Source: Halomonas stenophila
Lineage (GTDB): Bacteria; Pseudomonadota; Gammaproteobacteria; Pseudomonadales; Halomonadaceae
Assembly: GCF_014192275.1 (NCBI RefSeq)
Contig: NZ_JACHXR010000002.1
Location: 248,001-312,000, forward strand
DNA: 64,000 nucleotides
Direction: 5' to 3'
Shown here: positions 8,660-18,658 of the stretch, one piece after another
Numbering within the stretch: position 1 is the first letter of the stretch
Layout of the letters: each line of letters starts with the position of its first letter
Made by a program: the position numbers and the translations under genes
Notes under the pieces: generated by a model
Seen by the model: the letters and a program-made list of their open reading frames with translations, nothing else
What the model was told of the DNA's origin: nothing
The model's database searches: none

Positions 8660-9430
8660 ATGAAAAGGATGTTTCTCTTTGCCTATTTCCTGCTGACCGC
8701 CGTCTTCCTGGTGGGCTGTGCGGCGCTCGAGCGCGCCGGCAAGCACGAGCCGGCGCTGGGCGAGCTGCCGGCAAGCTTCCGCGGTGAACTGCCCTGTGCC
8801 GACTGCGAGGGCATCCGCTATCACCTCTCGCTGTTCCCCGATGGGGTCTATACCCTGACCACGGCCTACCTGGGAGCCGATGACCGCCGCCGCTTCCACG
8901 AGCGCGGCGAGTGGTCGCTGGATGGCAGCCGCCAGACCCTCACCCTGGTGGGCGGCGACCAGGGACCGCGGCTGTGGCGCCTGCGCGATGCCGACACCCT
9001 CGAACTGCTCGACCTGGAGGGGCGCGAGATCGACTCCGAGCTGGACTATCGGCTGCGGCGCACCGAGGCCTTCGTGACCGAGACCCTGGAGGACACCTAC
9101 TGGAAGCTGGTCCGCCTCGGCGATACCCCGGTGACGGTGCCGGCCGAGGGGCGCGAGCCGCACCTGGTCCTGCATGGCGAGGACAATCGGGTGGCCGGCG
9201 CCACCGGCTGCAACCGCCTGGCGGGTGCCTACCTGCTGAGGGGCGAGGCGCTGCGCTTCGGCACGCTGGCCGGTACCCGCATGGCCTGCGGGACTTCGGC
9301 CCCCCTCGAGGCGCGCTTCCTGGCCGCCCTGGAGGCCACGGCCGGCTACCGCGTACTGGCCGACCATCTCGAGCTCTACGATGCGCGGGGCCGGCTGCTG
9401 GCCCGCTTCGTGGTGCGCCACCTGACCTGA
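8660..9430 (+). CDS. Lipoprotein with NlpE-like and META/HslJ domains
   Basis: Predicted outer-membrane lipoprotein of 256 aa. Signal peptide with lipobox LVGC; the lipidated residue is C20 and A21 follows it. Residues about 36-140 are NlpE-like: the opening is ASFRGELPCADCEGI with the C46-x-x-C49 pair typical of copper-homeostasis/adhesion lipoprotein NlpE, then an eight-strand-like pattern of Tyr/Thr strands. Residues about 145-256 are a META/HslJ domain, opening TYWKLVRLGD and holding ATGCNRLAGAY and MACG. The two domains are usually separate proteins or appear fused in some NlpE homologues. A role in envelope stress or surface sensing is likely but not shown. Confidence 0.8.
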   Translation: MKRMFLFAYFLLTAVFLVGCAALERAGKHEPALGELPASFRGELPCADCEGIRYHLSLFPDGVYTLTTAYLGADDRRRFHERGEWSLDGSRQTLTLVGGDQGPRLWRLRDADTLELLDLEGREIDSELDYRLRRTEAFVTETLEDTYWKLVRLGDTPVTVPAEGREPHLVLHGEDNRVAGATGCNRLAGAYLLRGEALRFGTLAGTRMACGTSAPLEARFLAALEATAGYRVLADHLELYDARGRLLARFVVRHLT

Positions 9431-9443
9431 GCCGTGCCTCGCC

Positions 9444-9479
9444 ACGCCAGCGGCCGCCCCGAAGGGCGGCCGCTGGCGT
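9444..9479. terminator. Long hairpin between convergent genes
   Basis: Perfect 15-16 bp stem: 9444-9458 pairs with 9465-9479, with the pair 9459/9464 extending it around a CGAA loop. It sits between the NlpE/META lipoprotein gene (+) and the yebC-family gene (-) and probably stops both transcripts. No T run follows on the plus strand. Confidence 0.6.
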
Positions 9480-9505
9480 CATGGGCGTGGTCGGCGAGGC
9501 GGACG

Positions 9506-10225
9506 TCAGTCCAGCTCGGCGCTGTGGTAGACGTTCTGGACGTCGTCCAGCTCGTTGAGGCTGTCGAGCAGCTTGTCGAACATCGCCACGTCGTCGCCCT
9601 CCACCGGGGTGGTGGTCTGGGGCACGAACTGGATCTCGTCGACCTCGAAGTCGAGCTCGCCGAAGGCATCGATCAGCGCCAGCTTGGCCTTGGCGTAGTC
9701 GGTATGCGGCGCGAAGACGGTGATCCGGCCATCCTCGTTCTCGATGTCGGTGACGTCGACGTCGGCCTCCATCAGCGCCTCCAGGGTGGCCTCCTCATCC
9801 TCGCCGGCAAAGGCCAGGATGGCGCAGTGGTCGAACATGTGGCTGACGCTGCCGGGGGTGCCGAGCTTGCTCTTGGCCTTGTTGAAGCAGGCGCGTACGT
9901 CGCCGAAGGTGCGGTTGGGGTTGTCGGTCAGGCACTCGACGATGACCATGCAGTTGCCCGGGCCGAAGCCTTCGTAGCGGGCCGGGGAGTAGTCCTCGCC
10001 GCCCACGCCGCTGGCCTTGTCCAGCGCCTTGTCGATCACGTGGGACGGCACCTGGTCCTTCTTGGCGCGATCGATCAGCCCGCGCAGGGCCAGGTTGCCA
10101 TTGGGGTCGACGCCGCCCTGCTTGGCGCAGACGTAGATCTCGCGGCCGTACTTGCTGTAGACCTTGGTCTTGGCGGCGGCCGTCTTGGCCATGGATTCCT
10201 TGCGGTTCTGGAAGGCCCTGCCCAT
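9506..10225 (-). CDS. YebC/PmpR family DNA-binding regulator (YeeN-like)
   Basis: Protein of 239 aa in the YebC/TACO1 family. It opens MGRAFQNRK and contains the family blocks [23 protein letters not shown] and DVDVTDIE. The long N-terminal insert with [14 protein letters not shown] and the ending VQNVYH are closer to E. coli YeeN than to YebC. Family members have been described as DNA-binding regulators, and more recently as aids to ribosomes stalled at proline stretches. It is not next to ruvC, the usual position of yebC itself, which supports the YeeN-type paralogue. Confidence 0.88.
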   Translation of the reverse strand: MGRAFQNRKESMAKTAAAKTKVYSKYGREIYVCAKQGGVDPNGNLALRGLIDRAKKDQVPSHVIDKALDKASGVGGEDYSPARYEGFGPGNCMVIVECLTDNPNRTFGDVRACFNKAKSKLGTPGSVSHMFDHCAILAFAGEDEEATLEALMEADVDVTDIENEDGRITVFAPHTDYAKAKLALIDAFGELDFEVDEIQFVPQTTTPVEGDDVAMFDKLLDSLNELDDVQNVYHSAELD

Positions 10226-10359
10226 TGCATTTGTCCTGTTGCGTCTGGTCTCGTGCCAGGATTCTACGAAACCGGGCGGTGCGGTAACAGCCTTATTTGC
10301 CCGGTCGCCCGGCCCGTCCCGGCTACACTGGCGGGAGGTCCCCTGCGCCTGGAGCCCCC

Positions 10360-11547
10360 ATGGATCACCCCCGCTATCGCCACGTTCTCGCCGAGGCCCT
10401 CGGCGGCAGCGAGCTGCCCTTTCCCGAGGCCGAGCTCGAGGCCCGCTGCACGCGGCTGCGTGCCGCCATGCGTGAGGCCGGCCTCGAGGCCCTGCTGCTC
10501 ACCGACCCGGCCGATATCCACTACCTCACCGGCTACCACACCTTCGAGGTCTCGGTGCATGCCTGCCTGGTGGTCTCGGTGGAGCGGCTGGTGCTGCAGG
10601 TCGCCTCCATCGAGACCGGGCCGGCGGTGGTCACCGCCCGGGTCGACGAGATCCTCGGCTACCGCTGGGAGGGGGTCGAGGAGGTCGTCGAGCCACTGGC
10701 CGAGGTGCTGTCGCCGTTCCACACCATCGGCATCGACGCCATGGGCGCCGGGCTGCGCCTCGGGGTGATCCAGCCCCTCCAGGCGCGGCTGGGCGCCGAG
10801 CGCTTCCGCCACGAGGGGGGCGAGCTGCTCGACCGGTTGCGTATCGTCAAGAGCGCGCTCGAGCTCGAGTGCCTGCGCGAGAGCGCGCGCATCACCTCGG
10901 CGGGGCTGCGCGCGGCCATGGCGACCATCGCCCCCGGGGTGACCGACAACGAGGTGGCCGCGGAGGGCGCCCGGGCGATGCTGGCGGCGGGTAGCGAGTT
11001 CATGAGCCTGCAGCCCATCGTCACCAGCGGGGCGCGCAGCGGCACCATCCACGTCAACCACAAGCGGCGGGTGATCGCCCGGGACGAGCCGGTGTTCCTG
11101 GAGTTCGGCGCGGCCTTCCAGCGCTACACGGCGCCGATGATGCGCACCGCCGTGGCCGGCCGGGCCGGCCCCGGGATGCACGAGCTCCGCGATGTCGGCC
11201 GGGGGATGTACGAGGCGCTGATCGCGGCGATGCGCCCGGGCCGGAGCTTCGACGATGCGGCGCGGGCCGCCGAGGCGGTGCTGGCGCCCCACGCCGACCG
11301 GGTGTTCTTCTCGGGCGTGTTCGGCTATGCGGTGGGCGGCCAGTTCCCGCCCAGCTGGGTCGAGGGCAGCGGCTACATCGCCCGCGGCCAGGCCCGCGAG
11401 TTCGAGGCCGACATGGTCTTCCACCTGCCGCTCTGCCTGCGCCTGCCGGGGCAGTGGGGCATCGGCCTGAGCGACACCGTGCGGGTCACGCCCGCGGGGG
11501 GCGAGCCGCTCACCGACAACGACTGGCGGCTGCACGAGGTTCCCTGA
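10360..11547 (+). CDS. M24 (pita-bread fold) hydrolase without metal ligands
   Basis: Protein of 395 aa, creatinase/aminopeptidase fold. The N-terminal domain (to about 165) has YLTGYHTFE; the C-terminal pita-bread domain follows from about 170 ([18 protein letters not shown]). Start ATG 10360 has GGAG nearby. In metallopeptidases of this fold two Asp residues lie in DIG and SDxTRT. Here these places are E248 (LEFG) and P259 (APMMRT), and [12 protein letters not shown] replaces the GHGIG histidine block. Such changes are seen in non-peptidase members such as creatinase and ectoine hydrolase (DoeA/EutD). A small-molecule amidohydrolase is thus more likely than Xaa-Pro peptidase. No doeB is next to it, so the substrate is open. 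Confidence 0.75.
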   Translation: MDHPRYRHVLAEALGGSELPFPEAELEARCTRLRAAMREAGLEALLLTDPADIHYLTGYHTFEVSVHACLVVSVERLVLQVASIETGPAVVTARVDEILGYRWEGVEEVVEPLAEVLSPFHTIGIDAMGAGLRLGVIQPLQARLGAERFRHEGGELLDRLRIVKSALELECLRESARITSAGLRAAMATIAPGVTDNEVAAEGARAMLAAGSEFMSLQPIVTSGARSGTIHVNHKRRVIARDEPVFLEFGAAFQRYTAPMMRTAVAGRAGPGMHELRDVGRGMYEALIAAMRPGRSFDDAARAAEAVLAPHADRVFFSGVFGYAVGGQFPPSWVEGSGYIARGQAREFEADMVFHLPLCLRLPGQWGIGLSDTVRVTPAGGEPLTDNDWRLHEVP

Positions 11548-11660
11548 CCCGGCGCGTCGCCGATCCGGGTGGTTGGCGGCGCGCCGGGTCAGGGGCCATG
11601 CTGATAGGGCCCCGCCGCCACCGGTCGGGGCGCCATCCAGCCGAGCAGGAGGAGGATGTC

Positions 11661-11882
11661 ATGACGCAGACCGTCACGGCGGCCTACGACAGCGAACTCA
11701 AGGCCCGGAACGCCTTCGACGAACTGGTCTCCGACGGGTTCCCCCGCGAGTCGCTGTTCCTCGACGAGCAGGCCCGGGAGCTCAAGGTGATCATCGGCGA
11801 CTCGGCGCAGCGGGAGGTCGAGGAGGTCCTCAACCGCCACGAGCCGGCCAAGCTCTGGAGCCGTCCCTACCCGAACGAGTGA
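11661..11882 (+). CDS. Small conserved-looking hypothetical protein
   Basis: Protein of 73 aa beginning MTQTVTAAYDSELKARNAF. Strong ribosome site: repeated AGGAGG just upstream. The pattern beta (VTAAY), helix (SELKARNAFDELVSDGF), beta (LKVIIGD), helix (QREVEEVLNRH) looks like a ferredoxin-like half fold, as in general-stress or DUF1269-type proteins. I do not recognise the family. It lies 55 bases before the ABC exporter and may share its transcript. Confidence 0.65.
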   Translation: MTQTVTAAYDSELKARNAFDELVSDGFPRESLFLDEQARELKVIIGDSAQREVEEVLNRHEPAKLWSRPYPNE

Positions 11883-11936
11883 GCTGCCGGAATCGCATTG
11901 CTGGGGCGCAGGCCCCGCCCCAACGCCGAGGCGCGC

Positions 11937-13826
<1,890 letters not shown>

Positions 13827-13868
13827 GCCCACACCTCAGACGAGGCGCCTGCGGAATCGCTGGCGAGC

Positions 13869-14180
13869 TCAGCCGGAGGCGGACGATCCCGCCGTCAGGG
13901 CCGACAGCGAGAGGCGCTGCCGCCCCTGGGCATCGAAGTTGTCCGGTGACAGCCAGCGCCGGAGGATCGCCTCCAGAGCCGGCCATTCGCCGTCGAGGAT
14001 CGAGAACCAGGCGGTGTCGCGATTGCGCCCGGCATCGAGTGGCTCGACGCGGACCCGGCGCCCGGTCAGGGGGGCGTCCGGGAGCGGCGTCGCTCCCTGC
14101 CAGTCGGGCATCGCCTCGCCGATGGGCTGGCCATGGGGGCCGAGTGCGCTCGGCGCGGCGTTCCTCGCATTAGCCGTCAT
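13869..14180 (-). pseudogene. GNAT acetyltransferase remnant with in-frame internal deletion
   Basis: An open frame of 103 codons whose two halves match opposite ends of a roughly 220-aa RimL-like GNAT family. The first about 45 residues (GPHGQPIGEAMPDWQ, LTGRRVRVEPLDA) are the family N-terminus. The rest (GRNRDTAWFSILDGEWP, WLSPDNFDAQGRQR) is its C-terminus. The whole acetyl-CoA binding core that should lie between them is missing, while the frame is kept. The start overlaps the end of the PaiB gene by 11 bases. A functional acetyltransferase is excluded, though a short peptide could still be made. Confidence 0.75.
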
Positions 14181-14790
14181 GCGCGTCGCCCTCCCTGCCA
14201 TAGGCCGCGGTATAGGCCCCCAGTTGCCGGGCCAGCGGATCGGCGCTGTCGCCCAGCCCGGCCAGGACGCCGGCCTGGTCGACCCGCGAGCGGTTCAATC
14301 CCAGCTTGGCCTTGCCCTGCAGATCGTCCAGGCGGATCCGGAAGCCGACGACCCCCGCGAGCAGTCGTCGGCGATAGGCGTTACTCAGGATCTCCGCGTC
14401 GTCGAGCAGGTCGGGCTCGTACTTGGCCACCAGGGTGTCGAAGGCCGCCTGAGTGGCATCGTCGTCGAGCCGCTCGAAGACGCCGCCGGCATGCACGGCC
14501 ACATAGTTCCAGGTCGGCACCGCCGGCCTGGCGGCGTACCAGCGGGGGGAGACATAGGCATGCGGGCCCGGGAAGGCGGCCAGCACTCGCTGGCCCCCCA
14601 GCTCGCGCCAATGGGGGTTGGCGCGGGCGAAATGGCCGTAGAGGGTGCCCAGTTCGCCTTCGCCGCGCTCCAGCACCAGGGGCAGGTGGCTGGCCCGCAG
14701 GCTGCCGTCCACGAGCATCGCGAAGCCATGGGCATCGATCAGCGCCTGGGCCTGCGTCAGGGACATGCGGGTATCAGGGGGTCGGTACAT
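14170..14790 (-). CDS. FMN-binding PaiB-family regulator
   Basis: Protein of 206 aa. Opens MYRPPDTRMSL and has the family blocks ASHLPLVLE, LYGHFARANPHW, FPGPHAYVSPRWY, VPTWNYVAVH and KAKLGLNRS. PaiB family members bind flavin in a split-barrel fold; Bacillus PaiB is linked to protease and sporulation repression and sits next to the polyamine acetyltransferase PaiA. Here too a GNAT gene is the upstream partner (gap 10 bases), so a PaiA/PaiB-like detoxification pair is plausible. The promoter is likely the divergent region under the MocR regulator. Confidence 0.88.
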   Translation of the reverse strand: MYRPPDTRMSLTQAQALIDAHGFAMLVDGSLRASHLPLVLERGEGELGTLYGHFARANPHWRELGGQRVLAAFPGPHAYVSPRWYAARPAVPTWNYVAVHAGGVFERLDDDATQAAFDTLVAKYEPDLLDDAEILSNAYRRRLLAGVVGFRIRLDDLQGKAKLGLNRSRVDQAGVLAGLGDSADPLARQLGAYTAAYGREGDAHDG

Positions 14791-14800
14791 GGGGGCTCCG

Positions 14801-15244
14801 TCAGTCGAGGCTCAGGGCGTAGTGATGGAACGCTCGATCGCGCTGCCAGCCCTGCGATGCGTAGAGGGATTGGGCGGTCCGGTTGTCGATGCCGGTGGAC
14901 AGCTTCAGGTGCCGGACGCCTTCGGCCAGGGCCAGGTCGCGGGCGGCCTGCAACAGGGCGCGGCCGATGCCCCGGCGACGGGCATGGGGCGCCACGAAGA
15001 GGTCGTTGAGTTGCCATAGCGGCGCCAGGCGCACGGTGCTGAACAGCGGGTAGAGCTGGACGAAGCCCTGCAGGACCCCCTCGTCGTCGTGCACCAGCAG
15101 GTGGGCGTCGCCCAGCCCCAGGCGCCTGGCAATGAAGCGGCGGGCGGCGACGGGATCGGAAGCCTGGCCGTAGAAGACCCGATAGGCGTCGAGCAGCTCG
15201 CCGAGGGCCTCGACATCGGCGAGCCGGGCATGGCGGATGGGCAT
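14801..15244 (-). CDS. GNAT family N-acetyltransferase
   Basis: Protein of 147 aa. Start at 15244 behind GGAGGAG. The GNAT core shows the substrate strand (LLVHDDEGVLQGFVQLYP), the strand NDLFVAPHARRRGIGRAL with the acetyl-CoA loop RRRGIG, and a C-terminal LSTGIDNRTAQSLYASQGW block. It resembles small amine or spermidine acetyltransferases. First gene of a leftward operon with the PaiB gene and the broken GNAT gene, divergent from a MocR regulator that likely controls it. Confidence 0.88.
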   Translation of the reverse strand: MPIRHARLADVEALGELLDAYRVFYGQASDPVAARRFIARRLGLGDAHLLVHDDEGVLQGFVQLYPLFSTVRLAPLWQLNDLFVAPHARRRGIGRALLQAARDLALAEGVRHLKLSTGIDNRTAQSLYASQGWQRDRAFHHYALSLD

Positions 15245-15304
15245 GGTGATCTCCTCCCTGTGGGCAGCGGTGACACCATCGGAGTCTGTGGGCATAGTGG
15301 TTCC

Positions 15305-15318
15305 CTGGTAAGGACCAG
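15305..15318. promoter_or_regulatory. Candidate operator in the GNAT/MocR divergent region
   Basis: Perfect inverted repeat CTGGT-AAGG-ACCAG located 3 bases before the MocR start codon and 61 bases from the GNAT start. MocR proteins usually bind short repeats in the divergent gap. A related GGTTCCC lies just upstream (about 15299). The site is short and could be chance. Confidence 0.35.
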
Positions 15319-15320
15319 TT

Positions 15321-16841
15321 ATGGGGAAAATCATGGAACCGGTTGTCGCCGTTCATGCCGACTGGGTCGGCGAGGCCCTGGGTATCGAACTGACGCGAAC
15401 TTCTTCGCTGCCGCTGGCCCGCCGCCTGTATCGGGCGCTGCGGGCCTGGGTGCAGTCGGGACGCCTGGCCAGCGGCTGCCGGTTGCCGTCGTCTCGGCGC
15501 CTGGCCCGGGATCTGGGGGTGGGGCGCAATACGGTGCTGGAGGCCATCGATCAGCTGGTCGCCGAGGGGTTCCTGGAGACCCGCCCCGGCGCCGGCACCT
15601 TCGTCGCCGACCTGCCGTTCGGCGGTGTCGAGGCGGTATCGGGGGAAGTGCCGGGGGAGGTACCGGAGGCGTCGCTGTCGTCGCGCGGCGAGCGGCTGCT
15701 GAGGTTCTGTGCCCCGCCGGGCGGCCATCACGGCGCCTTCCCGCCGGGGGTACCGGCCCTCGACCGCTTTCCCCGCGAGCTCTGGCAGCGGCTGCTCAAG
15801 CGTCACCAGCATGACGCCCCCGAGGCGTGGCTGGACTATCGCACCCAGGGCGGGGTGACGGCGCTGCGCGAGGTGCTTTGTGACTACCTGCGGCTGTCGC
15901 GCTCGGTGCGCTGTCGCCCGGAGCAGGTGCTCGTGGTGCAGGGGGCCCAGCAGGGCTTCGAGCTGATCGCGCGGATGCTGGGCGACCCGGGCGACGTGGT
16001 GTGGATGGAGGAGCCCGGCTACGGCGGCGCCCAGGCCTGCTTCGATGCCGCCGGCCTCGAGCTGGTGCCGGTCCCGGTGGATGACGAGGGCCTGGATCCC
16101 GGACGCGTTCCCCCCGGCCATGCCGGCCCGCGCCTGATCTACGTGACGCCCTCCCATCAGTATCCCTGCGGCGTGACCATGAGCCTCTCGCGGCGGCTGG
16201 CGTTGCTCGAGGCGGCCGAGACGCACGGCGCCTGGATCGTGGAGGACGACTACGACAGCGAGTTTCGCTATGGCCAGCGCCCCATCGCCGCCCTCCAGGG
16301 ACTCACCGAGTCGGCTCGGGTGATCTATGTCGGTACCCTCAGCAAGGTGCTCTATCCGGGGCTGCGGCTCGGCTACCTGGTATTGCCCGAGGCCCTGGTG
16401 GCGCCCTTCCAGCGTGCCAATGCCCGCCTGCACCGCGAGGGGCAGTACACGGTGCAGGCGGCGCTGGGGGAATTCATCGCCGCTGGCCACTTCTCGCGGC
16501 ATGTGCGCCGCATGCGCGACTGCTACCGGGGGCGCCAGGCGCTGCTGCGTCGGGCGCTGGCGCCGGCCGTGGCGCGGGGGCTCGTGCTGTCGGAGGGCCA
16601 GGCCGGCATGCACCTGGTGGCCTGGCTCGACGACCTCGCCCTCGAGGCGACCCTGGTCGCCCGCGGGGCGGCCAACGGCGTCACCCTGTCGCCGCTGTCG
16701 GGCTACTACCTGGCGGCGCCGGGGCGTCCGGGGCTGGTGCTGGGCTATGCCGGCACCCGCGACGACGAGATCCTGCGGGCCGGGCGCTGGCTGGCGGAGG
16801 CATGGCTGTCGCTGGTCGAGGAACGAGCGGTGTCCTCTTGA
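15321..16841 (+). CDS. MocR/PdxR-type regulator (GntR wHTH fused to aminotransferase fold)
   Basis: Transcription regulator of 506 aa. The GntR winged helix spans about 25-95 (LPLARRLYRAL, LPSSRRLARDLGVGRNTV, RPGAGTFV). From about 125 a fold-type I aminotransferase domain follows, with WLDYRTQGG, EEPGYGGA, EDDYDSEFRYG, the PLP lysine K342 in GTLSKVLYPGLRLGY and a C-terminal LGYAGT. PLP or an amino-acid-PLP adduct is expected to act as effector. Two ATGs (15321 and 15333) are possible starts. The divergent GNAT-PaiB operon is its probable target; the sequence does not tell whether it activates or represses. Confidence 0.92.
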   Translation: MGKIMEPVVAVHADWVGEALGIELTRTSSLPLARRLYRALRAWVQSGRLASGCRLPSSRRLARDLGVGRNTVLEAIDQLVAEGFLETRPGAGTFVADLPFGGVEAVSGEVPGEVPEASLSSRGERLLRFCAPPGGHHGAFPPGVPALDRFPRELWQRLLKRHQHDAPEAWLDYRTQGGVTALREVLCDYLRLSRSVRCRPEQVLVVQGAQQGFELIARMLGDPGDVVWMEEPGYGGAQACFDAAGLELVPVPVDDEGLDPGRVPPGHAGPRLIYVTPSHQYPCGVTMSLSRRLALLEAAETHGAWIVEDDYDSEFRYGQRPIAALQGLTESARVIYVGTLSKVLYPGLRLGYLVLPEALVAPFQRANARLHREGQYTVQAALGEFIAAGHFSRHVRRMRDCYRGRQALLRRALAPAVARGLVLSEGQAGMHLVAWLDDLALEATLVARGAANGVTLSPLSGYYLAAPGRPGLVLGYAGTRDDEILRAGRWLAEAWLSLVEERAVSS

Positions 16842-16865
16842 TGCCGCAGTCTTCCGCCGTCGGGC

Positions 16866-17615
16866 TCAGGGGCGCCAGGCGAGGGGATGGTTGGGGCGCA
16901 GTACGCCGTCCTCGTCCCAGTCGTTCCAGCCGCTGAAGGGAATCGGCGATTCCGTATCGAGCCGCGTCAGCCGTTCGGCCCAGGCGGTCTTTTCGTCCTC
17001 GAGCCGGGCGCGGAAGCCGGCCTCGTCCTGGTAGCGCAGCCCGCCGCCCTGGACGCCATAGACCACCTGGGGCGGCAGCACCGTCATGCCCAGATAGGCG
17101 AGCGAGCAGTGCATTGGCCACAGCAGGGTGGCCATGTCGCCGCCGCGGCCCCGCGGCGAGAAGGCCGCGGCCGGCGAGCCGGTGGTCACCGCGCATAGCG
17201 CCCGCACCCCGGCCAGGCGCCCGCGGTCGTAGCGCATGCTGCCGGAATAGAGGCCGCCGTAGACGCAGACACGGTCGAACCAGCCCTTGAGCATCGCCGG
17301 TGGGCCGTGCCACCACAGCGGGAACTGGAAAATCACCAACTCGGCCCGCAGCAAGCGCGATAGCTCGCGCTGCACCGGGTCGGGGAGGGTGCCGGCCTCG
17401 AAATGGTGGCGCTGCTCGGTCAGTGCCGAGAAGCATTCGGGCTCGGCCCGCGGGGCGAAGTTTGTCGCGCGCTCGACCGGGTCGAAGCCCTCGGCGTAGA
17501 GGTCGGCGACCTCTACCTCATGACCCTGGTGGCGCAGGGTGTCGGCGGCGGTATCGGTCATGGCGCCGTTGAAGGAGTGGGGCTCGGGGTGGCTGTGGAC
17601 GATCAGGACTCGCAT
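16866..17615 (-). CDS. NAD(P)H:quinone oxidoreductase (flavodoxin-2 / MdaB-KefF type)
   Basis: FAD-dependent two-electron quinone reductase of 249 aa. Start at 17615: MRVLIVHSHPEPHSFNGAM is the flavodoxin-like nucleotide start. Family blocks: EVEVADLYAEGFDP, FQFPLWWHGPPAMLKGWFDRV, YGGLYSG and the tail DTESPIPFSGWNDWDE. It would protect against quinone redox cycling. It diverges from a LysR regulator across an 88-base gap, a common pairing for an inducible reductase. Confidence 0.88.
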   Translation of the reverse strand: MRVLIVHSHPEPHSFNGAMTDTAADTLRHQGHEVEVADLYAEGFDPVERATNFAPRAEPECFSALTEQRHHFEAGTLPDPVQRELSRLLRAELVIFQFPLWWHGPPAMLKGWFDRVCVYGGLYSGSMRYDRGRLAGVRALCAVTTGSPAAAFSPRGRGGDMATLLWPMHCSLAYLGMTVLPPQVVYGVQGGGLRYQDEAGFRARLEDEKTAWAERLTRLDTESPIPFSGWNDWDEDGVLRPNHPLAWRP

Positions 17616-17703
17616 GGCGGTCTCCGGGTCGCAGGGGATGTCTCGGCAGGCTAGCCTGTGCGTTGATGTACGAATATTCCCCATTTCTTCAAATGGAGTT
17701 TGC

Positions 17704-18579
17704 ATGGATGAACAATCGCTCGGCTGGGATGACCTGCGGGTGACCCTGGCGGTGGCCGAGACGGGGTCGCTGTCCGGGGCTGCGCGCCGGCTGGGCGTGA
17801 GCCATGCCACGGTGTTCCGGCGGCTGGGCGCCATCGAGCGGCGGCTGGGTGTGCGGCTGTTCGAGCGCGGACGAGCCGGCTATGCGCCCACGCCGGCCGG
17901 CGAGGAACTGGCCGGCACGGCGTCACGGGTCGCCGCTGAGGTGGCGGCGGCCGAGCGTCGGCTGGCGGGGCGCGACCTGCGGCTGGCCGGCACCCTGCGG
18001 CTGACCACCACCGATACCCTGCTGATGGGCCTGGTGTCGCCGATCCTGGCCGATTTTCGTCGGCGACATCCGGCGATTGATCTGGAGGTCGCCGTCTCCA
18101 ACCAGCTGTTCAATCTCTCGCGGCGCGATGCCGACCTGGCGTTGCGGCCGACCCGCTCGCCACCGGAGCACCTGGTCGGCCGGCGGCTGGGCGACATCGC
18201 CCAGGCGGTCTATGTGCGCCGCGGTGCGGCGGCGACCGAGAGCGCCTGGGTGGGGCCCGATCGTCACCTGGGCGACGCCGCCCTGGAGGCTTGGATGGGC
18301 GCCCGGACGTCGGGCGCGGCCTACCGGGTCGATACCCTGCTCGGCATGTTCGCGGCGGTGCGCGAGGGGCTGGGCCAGGCGGTGCTGCCCTGTTACCTCG
18401 CCGATGCCGAGCCGGCCCTCGAGCGACTCGGCGCGCCGATCCCCGAGCTCGTTACCGGCCTGTGGCTGCTGACTCATCCCGATCTGCGTCGGGTGGCGCG
18501 GGTCCGAGCATTCATGGAGCACCTCGCCGGGGCGCTCGAGACCCGTGCCGCCCGATTGGCCGGCACGGGCGTCGACTGA
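17704..18579 (+). CDS. LysR-family transcriptional regulator
   Basis: Protein of 291 aa. Helix-turn-helix at about 20-45 (GSLSGAARRLGVSHATVFRRL), then the LysR linker (ERRLGVRLFERGRAGYAPTPAG) and an effector domain opening LAGTLRLTTTDTLL. The effector region is short, with few clear ligand positions. Start ATG 17704 is fixed by the HTH and an A/T-rich leader. Divergent from the quinone reductase gene, which is its probable target. Confidence 0.9.
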   Translation: MDEQSLGWDDLRVTLAVAETGSLSGAARRLGVSHATVFRRLGAIERRLGVRLFERGRAGYAPTPAGEELAGTASRVAAEVAAAERRLAGRDLRLAGTLRLTTTDTLLMGLVSPILADFRRRHPAIDLEVAVSNQLFNLSRRDADLALRPTRSPPEHLVGRRLGDIAQAVYVRRGAAATESAWVGPDRHLGDAALEAWMGARTSGAAYRVDTLLGMFAAVREGLGQAVLPCYLADAEPALERLGAPIPELVTGLWLLTHPDLRRVARVRAFMEHLAGALETRAARLAGTGVD

Positions 18580-18658
18580 GCCGGCCGGGCGAGGATTCAC
18601 TATCCTGCTGACGAAAGCATGGCCGAGTCGCCATGCGAGCGTCACGGAGGAGGAACCC

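Noticed and set aside
10360..11547. Naming the M24 protein ectoine hydrolase doeA
   Set aside because: Active-site changes agree with that group, but doeB/doeX are not adjacent and creatinase-like alternatives remain.
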